Below, piece by piece: positions 38,349 through 47,188 of a stretch of DNA of 64,000 nucleotides (its first letter is position 1; each line of letters begins with the position of its first letter). Source of the DNA: Phycisphaerae bacterium. Lineage in GTDB: Bacteria > Planctomycetota > Phycisphaerae > UBA1845 > Fen-1342. The position numbers and the translations under genes are program-made. Where the stretch lies: the NCBI GenBank assembly GCA_022072445.1, contig JAJVHV010000045.1:1-64000 (forward strand), given 5' to 3'. The notes under the pieces were generated by a model, which did not search any database, had not been told where the DNA came from, and saw nothing but the letters and a program-made list of their open reading frames with translations.

Positions 38349-38394
38349 GGCGTGCAGGCACGCCATCCGAGCCCCAAGCGCCAGCGCGCGGGCA
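38349..38394. repeat. Hairpin and SPKRQRG-type repeat after sdhA
   Basis: GGCGTGC-AG-GCACGCC (38349-38364) forms a 7-bp stem 14 bp past the sdhA stop and may help end transcription, although no T tract follows. It runs directly into CCGAGCCCCAAGCGCCAGCG (38368 on), the inverse of the repeat at 24742. Confidence 0.6.
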
Positions 38395-38506
38395 TTACTT
38401 GAAGCACGCGCGCCTTCGCGCAGTCGTTGGAAACACCCCCTCCGCGCACACCCGACCGATTGCGCGGCATTCTCCGCCACGACGGCGCATCCCGAACGCC
38501 CAGCCC

Positions 38507-38983
38507 TCAGCGCCGACGCTTCCGCCGCTTCCTCCGCGCCTTGCCGGTGATCAGCTCGATGTCACGCAGGTCCTGCGGTCGGCCGGCGGCGCGCTTGTTG
38601 CGGATGAGATCGGCCTTGGCAATCACGTAGCATTCCGCGTCGCCGATCATTGTGCGAACGCGCCGCTTCCACGCGGTCGCAAACGTGCACCCGTCGATAC
38701 TCGTCAGAATGTCGATGCGGATCGGCTCGACCCCAAGCTGGTAGATCAACGCGGGACGCGCGAACTCCGACGCCGGCACGTCGCGCAGCGGCGCGCCGAA
38801 CCGTGCCAGGGCGTTCCAGACGCGCTGCGCGTTCTCCGGCGTCGGATCGACCCAGATATCGAGGTCCTTCGTGTAGCGCGGCTCAGCGTGGTAGGCGACG
38901 GCGTGCGCGCCGACGACGAGGAAGCGGGCCCGCGCGGATGATAACGCGCTCAACATCTCTTCGAAGTCGCGGCTCAGGTGCAT
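38507..38983 (-). CDS. Nucleotidyltransferase-fold protein (DUF6036/AbiEii-like)
   Basis: A 158-residue nucleotidyltransferase. The signature is FLVVGAHAVAYHAEPRYTKDLDIWVDPT, with a GxxA-type loop and the DLD metal-binding motif, then IRIDILTSIDG supplying the third aspartate. These proteins resemble the AbiEii/type IV toxin enzymes and MNT-type antitoxins; the exact role is unknown. GAGG sits five bases before the ATG at 38983. It overlaps the preceding small gene by 101 bp. The basic tail (RRKRRKRRR) is unusual. Confidence 0.8.
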   Translation of the reverse strand: MHLSRDFEEMLSALSSARARFLVVGAHAVAYHAEPRYTKDLDIWVDPTPENAQRVWNALARFGAPLRDVPASEFARPALIYQLGVEPIRIDILTSIDGCTFATAWKRRVRTMIGDAECYVIAKADLIRNKRAAGRPQDLRDIELITGKARRKRRKRRR

Positions 38984-39182
38984 CCAGACCTCGCAGTGCG
39001 TAGAACTCGAGCACAGCGTCCCACATCGCGGCAAGCCGCCCGGCCGGCCCGACACGCCGCCAGAACCGCCGGTCGAACGTCCGGGCGGAATGCTCGTCCG
39101 CGGTCGCCAGCGCGGCCATGACCACCCCGCGCCGGCGGCGGCGCGGTGCGCGAAACTTCTGGCGTCGTCGTACACGTTTCAT
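38883..39182 (-). CDS. Small basic protein upstream of the nucleotidyltransferase
   Basis: A predicted 99-residue protein. The centre (DRRFWRRVGPAGRLAAMWDAVLEFYALRGLD...LRRDVERV) fits a small family I recognise from genes located just before DUF6036-like nucleotidyltransferases. The start could be 39182 or the ATG at 39119. The last 33 codons overlap the nucleotidyltransferase gene in another frame. The pair may be a toxin-antitoxin or substrate/enzyme module; that is inference from position. Confidence 0.55.
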   Translation of the reverse strand: MKRVRRRQKFRAPRRRRRGVVMAALATADEHSARTFDRRFWRRVGPAGRLAAMWDAVLEFYALRGLDAPEPRLRRDVERVIIRAGPLPRRRRARRRLPR

Positions 39183-39289
39183 CGGACCGGCTTGATTCTA
39201 CACGATCGCGCCGGCGAACGGTCGCGCGGGTGCGTGGGAGCGGCGGAATCGAGCACGAATCGCCCGCCGCGCGAGCACTGCAACTGCCG

Positions 39290-40702
39290 CTACTCCGGCG
39301 GCGCCGGCGTCAGCGCCTCGCCGCGCTCGTCGAACACCTCGTTCACCGGGACGTCAGGAATCGCAAGCTCGCCGTCCCAGATGGCGTTGATGTCCGGCGA
39401 CTGCTCATACGCAGCCCGCCGGCTCGGCACGAGCCGCAACGTCAGCGAGCGCGGGACTTCGCGGAACATGCATTGCGGCGCGCCGCGCTGGTCGTCGGAA
39501 TCGAGATATGCGACATTCGACGCGGGCGGAGCCTGAGGCATCAGTACTCGGCCGACGTGCACTTCGTCCGCGCCGGCCGCCACCGACACGTACACGTCGA
39601 ACGCCATGTCCATCCCGATCAGCTGCGGATAGGTCACTGAAAGCGAGACAGTCCATTCCCTACCGTCGGCGGGCGGCGGCGCGCAGCGGACAAATCGCGC
39701 GCGCTCCACGCGAACTCCGCTTGCAATGCGCCGGGCGAGTTCGGGATCTGGAGCCGCTACGAGGGCCACGCGCGAGGTGACATCATCGCTCGTGCACTCC
39801 AGATCGATGCACAGTCGCTGCTCATGGGTCAGCAGAACCTCGCCCGAAGCTTCGCGTATCGTCGTCAGCGCGGAAAGCTCGATCGCGTGATGTCCCGGCT
39901 CAATGTTGGCAATCGAAAAGCCAGAGTACGTCGAGTATCCGTCCGTGATCTGGAGATTGGACCATACGCCATCCACATACGGTGGTCCCGGACCACCCAG
40001 CCGGTCGAGACCTATCTCCGCGGTCATGTGCGCCGGCAGCACGCAGCGGTTGTCAATGAAGACTCGCACCGGCGTGGGGCGGCCCGCCTGCACGACGTCG
40101 CGCGTTGTCAGTGTCACCTTGGCGAGGGTTGATGCGAACTTCTGCTGTGCCGCGCGGTTGAGCAGCCCCTGCGCGAAAAGCTCGGAATAAAGCCTGCTCG
40201 CCGGCTTGTGCGGCCAGTTGACCACCCTGGAGGGTCGGCCGTGGATCGATTCGAGCACGCCAATCAGACCCTGCACGGCCCCGTGCCGCAGGCGATGCGC
40301 GGCGACACGCTTCTGAAGTACGATTGCCGCACGATCCACGACGCTCTGCCGCTGACCGGACAAGTCCCGCACCAGCCAGGACGTCGGCTGCATGCTGTAC
40401 CAATCGACCCGCCGAGCGACCGCAATCGCCAGCAGGACGAACAGCAGCACCAGGCAGCGCCGCCCGACGCGCGCCGCTCGTGGCCACGCCAGGCTTTGCT
40501 GCAGCTCGCGCTCATCGAGCGCTTCATAGCCGCACTCGGAGCAGCGAAGCGTCGGCGTCCCCCGCAGATCGTACCCACAGCGCGGGCAGACTCGGACCGC
40601 CGTCGATCGCCGGCGACTGGCGACAATCACCAGCCCCAGCAAGCCGGCGACACCGATCGCCAGGAGCATAATATACACATCACCCGTCGCACCGCCCGTC
40701 AT
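39290..40702 (-). CDS. Zinc-ribbon membrane protein, hypothetical
   Basis: A 470-residue protein. A transmembrane helix near residues 11-28 precedes a zinc ribbon (CPRCGYDLRGTPTLRCSECGYE, about 39-60), then a second helix and a long beta-rich domain with no recognised family. The zinc-ribbon-plus-membrane layout resembles the proteins at 12809 and 14581. The start is set at ATG 40702; the open frame upstream to 40939 would overlap the divergent kinase gene and carries no family signal. Function unknown. Confidence 0.7.
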   Translation of the reverse strand: MTGGATGDVYIMLLAIGVAGLLGLVIVASRRRSTAVRVCPRCGYDLRGTPTLRCSECGYEALDERELQQSLAWPRAARVGRRCLVLLFVLLAIAVARRVDWYSMQPTSWLVRDLSGQRQSVVDRAAIVLQKRVAAHRLRHGAVQGLIGVLESIHGRPSRVVNWPHKPASRLYSELFAQGLLNRAAQQKFASTLAKVTLTTRDVVQAGRPTPVRVFIDNRCVLPAHMTAEIGLDRLGGPGPPYVDGVWSNLQITDGYSTYSGFSIANIEPGHHAIELSALTTIREASGEVLLTHEQRLCIDLECTSDDVTSRVALVAAPDPELARRIASGVRVERARFVRCAPPPADGREWTVSLSVTYPQLIGMDMAFDVYVSVAAGADEVHVGRVLMPQAPPASNVAYLDSDDQRGAPQCMFREVPRSLTLRLVPSRRAAYEQSPDINAIWDGELAIPDVPVNEVFDERGEALTPAPPE

Positions 40703-40857
40703 GCTCGTAGCCCGCGCGCTGCACGCGACAGCAAATGGTCGTCCCATCTTACCCGCGGTCGCACCGCTGGCGTCAGCCCCGTCGGCCGTTAGAATGACCT
40801 GCGGACAGTTTCGGGCGGACGCATCCGTGTCACACATCGCGAGCGGGGCTACGGAAC

Positions 40858-43278
40858 ATGCCGGGCACATCTCGACCGGATAAAGATCGGCCGTCGAGCC
40901 ACGCTCCGCAGGAAGCTGGTGGCGGGCCGGCCGACACACGCGCCAGCGATTCCGGCGTCGATTCGAACTGGTCGACGCTCTTCAGTCAGCCGGCTAGTGC
41001 GCCGCCAGCGCCACCCGCCATTCCCGGCTACGAAATCCTGAGCGAGATTTACCGCGGCGGGCAGGGCGTGGTGTATCTCGCGTTTCAGGCCTCGACGCAC
41101 CGCCGCGTGGCGCTCAAGGTCATGGGTGGCGGACCGCTGGCCAGCGAGGCGGAACGCGCCCGCTTCCGGCTGGAGGTGCAGACGCTCGCCTCGCTGCGGC
41201 ATCCCAACATCGTGTCGATTCACGACAGCGGCGTCGCCGGCGAATGCCACTATTTCGTGATGGACTACGTCGAGGGCCAGTCGCTGGATGAGTGGAGCGC
41301 GACGCGCTGGTCGCCGCGCGCGAACGACCCGGCCTGCGCCTCCTCGGCACGCGACAGCGTACGCAACGCCGTACGACCGATTCTGGAGCTCTTTGCGCGC
41401 GTCTGCGACGCCGTGCAGGCCGCGCACGCCCGCGGCATCGTGCATCGGGACCTGAAGCCGCGCAACATCCGCGTCGACGACGCCGGCGAGCCGCGCATCC
41501 TCGACTTCGGGCTGGCGAAGATCGCGCATCCGGCCGGCGGCGAGGCGGCCATGACCATCACCGGCCAGTTCGTCGGCTCGCTGCCGTGGGCGTCGCCTGA
41601 GCAGGCCGAGGGCAGCCCTTCGATGATCGACGCGCGCAGCGACGTCTACTCGCTCGGCGTCACGCTCTACCAGCTTCTCACGGGCAGGTTCCCCTACGAC
41701 GTGAACGGCGGCGTGCGGGCCGTGCTGGAGCGAATTACCGGCGCAGAGCCCGTTCGTCCGCGCGGTATCGTGCCGGCGCTCGACGACGAGGTCGAGACCA
41801 TCGTGCTGGCCTGCCTGCGCAAGGAGCCGCAGCGCCGCTACCAGACCGCCGGCGAAGTCGCCGCCGAAATCCGCCGCTACCTCCGCGGCGAGTCGCTCCT
41901 GGCCAAGCGCGACAGCTTCCGCCGCCGCTTCCGCAAGGGTTTTGGCCGCGCGGTGCGGCGGCACCCCTTTGTGACGTGGCTGACCGCGGCGCTGGCGGCC
42001 GGCGGCATCGCGCGTCTGGTGGCCACGCCGCTGGTGTTCGAGTGGACGCCCGCCAACCGGCTGGTCGAAGTCGGGCTGACGACATTGGCCGCGGCGCCGG
42101 CTCGCGCCCGGCCGCTCGAGCACGTGCGCGTCGTCGGCCGAACCGACGCGACACGGGTCGACGAGCTGGCCAGCGCCGCCGGGCTCGTCGACGTCAGCGC
42201 CGCCGAGATTCGCAGCCTGCGGCGGCTGCACGGTCGACTGATGGAGCGGCTGGCGGACGCCGGCGCGCGGGCCGTGGTGTGGGACATCAGCTTCGAGGGC
42301 GAGTCGCCCTTCGACGCCGATTTCGTCCGTGGCGTCACGGCGCTTCAGCAGCGCGGCGTGGACGTGACGGTGGCGATTTCGAACTGGCTCGTGGCGAGCG
42401 GCGGGCAACCCGCACTGAGCCCGGTGATCGCACCACACGTGCGTTGGGGCAGCAACGTCGCCAACTTCACGAGCCAGTCGGCGTGGAAAGTGGTTCTGTT
42501 CATGCAGCGCGGACAATCGGACCCACAGCCATCGCTGGCATTGTGCGGGCTGGCCTCCGCACGCCAGCCCGGCGCCGGTTTCGTCATGGACTTTCACGCC
42601 GGCTCCGAGCGGCTGACGATGCGCTACTGGCGCAGCGGCGGAGGAGGGCCGGCCGGCGCCCGCTCGTGGTTGGATCAATTCAACGAGGTGCAGCTCGTCT
42701 CGTGGGAAGTGCGCGATAGCGATGCGCCCGCGGTGTCGCTCCGCCGCGGCGACGTGCTGGGCTACTACCTGCTGAACATGCCGTCCGACGCGACGCTCGC
42801 GGCCGCAACCACGGAGTACGGCCGCGCCATCTCGGCAACGATCGAAGAACTTCGCGCCGAACTGGGCGGCAAGGTGGTCGTGGTCGGCGACATGCGAAGC
42901 GCCATCGATCCGCATCCGCATCCACGCGGACGCCAGATCGCCGGCTGCCTGGGACACGCCGTCGCCATCGAGCAGTTGCTGCGCGAGGCGTCGTTCCGGC
43001 GTCCGAGCTCGGTGGAGCGCGTCGCGATCGTGCTGGCCGCGGGCATGGTCGGCGCTCTGGTCGGCGCGCGGCGCCCGGCCGCTGGCCGACGCCTGACCGC
43101 CAACGGAACGCTCATGCTGGCCGGCGCCGTGGCGTGTGTCCTGGCCGCGACGCAGTGCTGGTACCTGTGCAACCCGCTTGTGCCGCTGGCCGCGCTGCTG
43201 CTGGGCGGCGAGCTGATGGCATTCATGAAGCGTGTCGATCCCCTCCCCCATCTCACATCCTCCGGAGTTCCGTCATGA
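40858..43278 (+). CDS. Serine/threonine protein kinase with CHASE2 domain
   Basis: An 806-residue Hanks-type kinase. The catalytic domain covers about 58-345: Gly loop YRGGQGVV (65-72), Lys87 in VALKVM, HRDLKPRN (Asp198) and DFGLAK (216-221), so it should be active. One helix follows near 378-395, then a CHASE2 sensory domain (about 400-690, with VVGRTDATRVDELASAAG and AVVWDISFEG), then three C-terminal transmembrane helices. In the usual CHASE2 proteins the sensor and three helices come before the effector, so the order is reversed here. It ends in an ATGA overlap with the next gene. Confidence 0.88.
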   Translation: MPGTSRPDKDRPSSHAPQEAGGGPADTRASDSGVDSNWSTLFSQPASAPPAPPAIPGYEILSEIYRGGQGVVYLAFQASTHRRVALKVMGGGPLASEAERARFRLEVQTLASLRHPNIVSIHDSGVAGECHYFVMDYVEGQSLDEWSATRWSPRANDPACASSARDSVRNAVRPILELFARVCDAVQAAHARGIVHRDLKPRNIRVDDAGEPRILDFGLAKIAHPAGGEAAMTITGQFVGSLPWASPEQAEGSPSMIDARSDVYSLGVTLYQLLTGRFPYDVNGGVRAVLERITGAEPVRPRGIVPALDDEVETIVLACLRKEPQRRYQTAGEVAAEIRRYLRGESLLAKRDSFRRRFRKGFGRAVRRHPFVTWLTAALAAGGIARLVATPLVFEWTPANRLVEVGLTTLAAAPARARPLEHVRVVGRTDATRVDELASAAGLVDVSAAEIRSLRRLHGRLMERLADAGARAVVWDISFEGESPFDADFVRGVTALQQRGVDVTVAISNWLVASGGQPALSPVIAPHVRWGSNVANFTSQSAWKVVLFMQRGQSDPQPSLALCGLASARQPGAGFVMDFHAGSERLTMRYWRSGGGGPAGARSWLDQFNEVQLVSWEVRDSDAPAVSLRRGDVLGYYLLNMPSDATLAAATTEYGRAISATIEELRAELGGKVVVVGDMRSAIDPHPHPRGRQIAGCLGHAVAIEQLLREASFRRPSSVERVAIVLAAGMVGALVGARRPAAGRRLTANGTLMLAGAVACVLAATQCWYLCNPLVPLAALLLGGELMAFMKRVDPLPHLTSSGVPS

Positions 43279-43910
43279 CGCAACCTGTCGTCCGTTTCGC
43301 GATCGTTCTCCTGGTGTGCGGCGCCGCGGCAGGCTGCGCCCCCTCGTCCGCGCCGGTCTTCACGCAGCCGCGCGCCAACATCGTCAGCACGCTGCTGCGC
43401 AAGGACGAGCCGATCGTCACGCGGCACATCCTCAAGCTGCGCGTCAGCTTCAAGGCCAACGGCCTGCCCTGCTCGTTTGACGCGCTCCTCGGCCCCAGGC
43501 CTTTCGTCTTCCCGGTGCCCGACGCGATCGCGACGTATCTGAACACGCAACCGCGGCTGTCGGTCAGCGACGGCTGGCTCTATCTGTCGGGCGACTGGCC
43601 GACCGCCGTCACCGACCTGGTGTTCGCTGGCGCCCACGGAACGACGATGATCGTGCAGGTCGAGAGCAGCACGGTGCATCGCGTGTTCCTGCTGCGCAAG
43701 TCGCTGACCGGCAGCGAATCCTGCAAGGTGCACCTGCTGGCCAATCCTTCCATCGCGCGCGAATGGAGAGCCGACCGCGACCGCTACGTGGAAACCACTT
43801 CCGGCGGCACCGACCTGTCGCAGCCGCTGCCGGTCGACTCGGCGCCCCAGGCCGTTCAGGACTTTCTGAACTACGTCAAGTCGGTCGTCGAAGACGCGCA
43901 CATGCCCTGA
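43275..43910 (+). CDS. Probable lipoprotein coupled to the CHASE2 kinase
   Basis: A 211-residue exported protein with a signal peptide ending AAAGC (Cys21), a plausible lipobox. The rest has short beta strands and no known domain. Its start overlaps the kinase stop (ATGA), implying translational coupling and a shared role, for instance in presenting a signal to the periplasmic CHASE2 domain; that is inference. Confidence 0.75.
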   Translation: MTQPVVRFAIVLLVCGAAAGCAPSSAPVFTQPRANIVSTLLRKDEPIVTRHILKLRVSFKANGLPCSFDALLGPRPFVFPVPDAIATYLNTQPRLSVSDGWLYLSGDWPTAVTDLVFAGAHGTTMIVQVESSTVHRVFLLRKSLTGSESCKVHLLANPSIAREWRADRDRYVETTSGGTDLSQPLPVDSAPQAVQDFLNYVKSVVEDAHMP

Positions 43911-43964
43911 CCATAAGCCGGGCGCCGCCGCGGCCGTCCGGTCGCTCGGGAGTGAGGGCCACGG

Positions 43965-43986
43965 TCCGCCGGGGAACTCCGGCGGA
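43965..43986 (+). terminator. Stem-loop between operons
   Basis: TCCGCCGG (43965-43972) pairs with CCGGCGGA (43979-43986) around a 6-nt loop, 55 bp after the lipoprotein stop. There is no T tract, so it is only a candidate terminator. Confidence 0.4.
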
Positions 43987-44063
43987 TTGCGCTGGCACGT
44001 TGCGACCCGACCCGGTTATAGTAGCATCTACGGCCGCTTGACCTGGAACTCGGGAGTCACATC

Positions 44064-45644
44064 ATGACGCGCTGGATACCGCTGCTCGCAGTCGCTCTGT
44101 TCGCGCCCCTCGTCGTTGCCGACGATCTCCTGCCCAACATCATCGTCCGGCAGAACGACCTGTACGATCACGACATTGTTTTCACCGGCGGACTGCGCTT
44201 GTTGCGGCTGACGAACGGCACGCCGAACATCGGCCTGGGCAAACTCTACATGCGCGGTGACACGGTTTACCCCGACGGCACGCAGGACGTGTACCAGCGC
44301 ATCTACCGCACGGACGGCAGTTGGTGGGAGCGCCTGGCCGGCAGGTTCGTCTATCACCCGACGCACCAGCACATCCACTTCGAGGGCTGGGCCGAGTATC
44401 GCCTGCGCGAAGTGCTGCCGGGCGGCGGCGTCGGAGCAGTCGTCGCCATGAGCGACAAAACCAGCTTCTGCCTGCTCGACGTCGCGATCTACGACAGCAG
44501 CCTGCCCAACTTCAACCCCAGCGGACAGTTCCACTCCTGTGGCGCATCCGTGCAGGGAATCTCCGTCGGCTGGATGGACATCTACAGCAAAACACTCGAC
44601 GGTCAGGCGATCGACACCACCAGTCTGCCGACCGGCGAATACTGGCTCGAGTCCGAGGTCGATCCCGACAATCAGATCCTCGAAAGCAACGACGGCGACA
44701 ACATCACGCGCATCCTCGTCCAGATCGATGTCGAGGGCATCCCCCTCGACGCCTACGAACCCAACAACTCACGCACCGAGGTCGACGGCCGACCGTCGGG
44801 CGGCGCCAACAGCCCGAATCTCGGCCCGTGCAATCCGGAAACTACCATCCCCGGCCTGACCATCCAGGAATCCGCGAACGACGACTACTTCAAGTTCTAC
44901 CTCCCGGCCACCGGCGGCGTGGGAGACCTCGTCCGCATCGCCTTCGAGCACGATCAGGGCGACCTCGACATGAAACTGCTCAACTCCTCGGGCACCACCG
45001 TCGCCACCTCCGACGGAACCAGCGACGTCGAGTCGATCTCGCTCTGGGGCCGCGCCGCGGGTTACTACTACGTCCGCGTCTACGGCTACCAGCACGCTGT
45101 TTCGCCGAACTACACGCTGACGATCAACCCCTCCGCCAACGGCGCCCCAGGCGTCACCGTCACGGCTCCGCCGCCCGGAGACGTCAAGAAGATCCACGGG
45201 TTCGACACCTACACCGTCACCTGGGTCGCCAGCGATCCGGAGAGCAACCCGACCTGGGTCACCGTCTACCTGAACACCCAGCCTACGCTGGATGGAAACG
45301 AAATCCTCATCCCGACGTCGCTGCACACCGACGGCGCGCTGGGCTTCGCCGTGGTCAACTCCGCCTACGTCCCGCCGGGAACCTACTGGGCCTATTGCGA
45401 AATCACCGACGGCGGCACCACCACCGGCGCCTGGTCGCCCGGAACGGTCACCTTCGAAGAGCCCTGCAATCCGTGCGACACGAATTGCGACGGCTCCATC
45501 AACGGCTTCGACATCGACGGCCTGGTCGCGGCCCTCTCCGGAAACCCGTCCAACTGCTCGCCATGCATCGGCGATTGCAATGGCGACGGTTCGGTGAACG
45601 GGTTCGACGTGGAGCCGTTCCTGGAGTGCCTCTCGGAGCCCTAG
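44064..45644 (+). CDS. Secreted lysyl-oxidase-like protein with PPC and dockerin-like domains
   Basis: A 526-residue exported protein. After a signal peptide (1-19) comes a bacterial lysyl-oxidase-like domain (about 25-230): YHPTHQHIHFEGWAEYRL supplies the copper-site histidines, and SCGASVQGISVGWMDIY with LPTGEYWLESEVDPDNQILE completes the pattern. Next is a PPC beta-sandwich (about 272-355), then a beta-rich region. The C-terminus has two calcium-loop repeats (CDTNCDGSINGFDIDGLV and GDCNGDGSVNGFDVEPF), the dockerin-like end typical of this phylum. Copper-dependent amine oxidation and surface attachment are likely, but not proven. Confidence 0.88.
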   Translation: MTRWIPLLAVALFAPLVVADDLLPNIIVRQNDLYDHDIVFTGGLRLLRLTNGTPNIGLGKLYMRGDTVYPDGTQDVYQRIYRTDGSWWERLAGRFVYHPTHQHIHFEGWAEYRLREVLPGGGVGAVVAMSDKTSFCLLDVAIYDSSLPNFNPSGQFHSCGASVQGISVGWMDIYSKTLDGQAIDTTSLPTGEYWLESEVDPDNQILESNDGDNITRILVQIDVEGIPLDAYEPNNSRTEVDGRPSGGANSPNLGPCNPETTIPGLTIQESANDDYFKFYLPATGGVGDLVRIAFEHDQGDLDMKLLNSSGTTVATSDGTSDVESISLWGRAAGYYYVRVYGYQHAVSPNYTLTINPSANGAPGVTVTAPPPGDVKKIHGFDTYTVTWVASDPESNPTWVTVYLNTQPTLDGNEILIPTSLHTDGALGFAVVNSAYVPPGTYWAYCEITDGGTTTGAWSPGTVTFEEPCNPCDTNCDGSINGFDIDGLVAALSGNPSNCSPCIGDCNGDGSVNGFDVEPFLECLSEP

Positions 45645-45664
45645 CCGCAAGCAGGAGCGAATTT

Positions 45665-45800
45665 CGAATAGCGAATAACGAATGACGGCGTCGCCCACGA
45701 CACCGTCGTTCGTTATGCTTAACTCGTTATTCGCTATTCGAGCCCGCCCGCGACGGCGGCTGTATAATTCGTTATTCTGAATTCGCTATTCGCTATTCAA
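45665..45800. repeat. ATTCGCTATTC-type inverted and direct repeats
   Basis: CGAATAGCGAATAACGA at 45665-45681 is the exact inverse of 45724-45740, forming a 17-bp stem with a 42-nt loop. Further direct copies of the same word continue to 45798. TATAAT at 45763-45768 may serve as a -10 box for gmhA, but no matching -35 is visible. Relatives of this repeat occur at 48.94-49.04 kb and 60.42 kb. Confidence 0.85.
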
Positions 45801-45811
45801 GGCCGGCCCGC

Positions 45812-46384
45812 TTGACGCGCTCCTGGTCCGACATCCTCGATGAGCACCTCGCCGTCGCACGCCAACTCGCCGACGCCGGCCCCACGCTCGACCGCGTCGT
45901 CGACGCGCTCCGCGCCTGCTTCAGCCGCGGCGGCCAGGTCTACATCTTGGGTAACGGCGGCAGTGCAGCCGACGCCCAGCACATCGCCGCCGAGTTGCTC
46001 GGCCGCTTCAAGCGCGATCGCCGCGCACTTCCCGCGCTGGCCCTGACCACCGACTCGTCCACGCTCACCGCCGTCGCCAATGACCTCGGTTACGAGCGCA
46101 CCTTCGCCCGGCAGATCGAGGGCCTCGTCCGCAAGGGCGACGTCGTCTGGGCCCTCAGCACCAGCGGAAACTCGCCCAACGTCCTCGCCGCGCTCCGCGC
46201 CGCACGCGCCCAGGGCGCCATCACCATCGGCTTCTCGGGCCACAGCGGCGGCGGCATGGTCCCATGGTGCGATCTCATCCTGCGCGTCCCGCATGCCAGC
46301 TCCGACCGCGTTCAGGAAGCGCACCAGATCGCCTATCACTACGTCTGCGAGCGGATCGAAGTCGGACTGTGCGACGTCGACTGA
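45812..46384 (+). CDS. gmhA: Phosphoheptose isomerase-like SIS-domain protein
   Basis: A 190-residue SIS-domain isomerase of the GmhA type, converting sedoheptulose 7-phosphate to heptose phosphate for lipopolysaccharide or glycoprotein heptose. ILGNGGSAADAQHIAAELLGRFKRDR and TSGNSPNVLAAL are the sugar-phosphate loops, and HASSDRVQEAHQIAYHYVCERIE carries the catalytic His and Glu. Translation starts at TTG 45812 just after the repeat block; AAGG is upstream. No other heptose genes are nearby. Confidence 0.9.
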   Translation: MTRSWSDILDEHLAVARQLADAGPTLDRVVDALRACFSRGGQVYILGNGGSAADAQHIAAELLGRFKRDRRALPALALTTDSSTLTAVANDLGYERTFARQIEGLVRKGDVVWALSTSGNSPNVLAALRAARAQGAITIGFSGHSGGGMVPWCDLILRVPHASSDRVQEAHQIAYHYVCERIEVGLCDVD

Positions 46385-46495
46385 GCGCGCCGCAGCAGCT
46401 TGCGCCCGTCCAGCGCATCCGCCGATTTCGCCGATATCATCCTTCGCGCGCCGCCACGTGGGCGCCGCGCCGGAAACCACGCCGAGTGCCGTTCG

Positions 46496-47182
46496 ATGAG
46501 TCTGTCTGACGATGTCGCGCTGCTCACGCCGCTCTTCCCACTCCCAGGCGTGATCCTCTTTCCCAGCGCGCTGCTCCCGCTGCACATCTTCGAGCAACGC
46601 TATCGCGAGATGGTCGCCGACGCCCTCACGGCCGACGGCAAGATCGGCATCGCCGCCCTGCGCGACGGCTACGAACCCTACTACCACACCCACCACGCCC
46701 CGATTTATCCGGTCGTCGGCGTCGGCGAGATCGTCGAGCACGAACGCCTCGACGACGGCCGATATAACATCCTGATCCGCGGTGAGTGTCGCGCACGCGT
46801 CATCGGCGAATCGCACGACCGCAGCTACCGGCTCGCCCGCGTGCGGCCGCTGCGCTCCCGCTCCACAGCCAGCGCCCCGCGCGAGCGGCACGTCCGTGGC
46901 GAGCTGCGCAAGCTGTTGGCACGCGACCAGCGCACTTCGCAGCACGCCCGCAACCTCTGGCTTCGATTGCTCGACGACGTGAACGACCTCTGCGAAGTCA
47001 GCGACCTGCTCGCCGCCGGCGTCTGCATGCCCCCCGCCGTGCGCCAGGCCCTGCTCGAGGAACTCGACGGCTACCGCCGCGCACTCATCCTGCTCGACCA
47101 GCTCAACACGCTCGAACGCATCGACGCCGCCGCTCACCGCACCTACGAACGGATGTCGCGCGGCGACATGAACCCGAACTGA
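46496..47182 (+). CDS. Lon N-terminal domain protein (LON substrate-binding)
   Basis: A 228-residue protein consisting of a Lon protease N-terminal domain alone, without ATPase or peptidase parts. LLTPLFPLPGVILFPSALLPLHIFEQRYREMVADAL is the family start, followed by VGVGEIVEHERLDDGRYNILIRGECRARV. Stand-alone members are widespread and of uncertain function. The start at ATG 46496 matches the domain boundary; the longer open frame upstream has no family signal. Confidence 0.88.
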   Translation: MSLSDDVALLTPLFPLPGVILFPSALLPLHIFEQRYREMVADALTADGKIGIAALRDGYEPYYHTHHAPIYPVVGVGEIVEHERLDDGRYNILIRGECRARVIGESHDRSYRLARVRPLRSRSTASAPRERHVRGELRKLLARDQRTSQHARNLWLRLLDDVNDLCEVSDLLAAGVCMPPAVRQALLEELDGYRRALILLDQLNTLERIDAAAHRTYERMSRGDMNPN

Positions 47183-47188
47183 TCCGCG

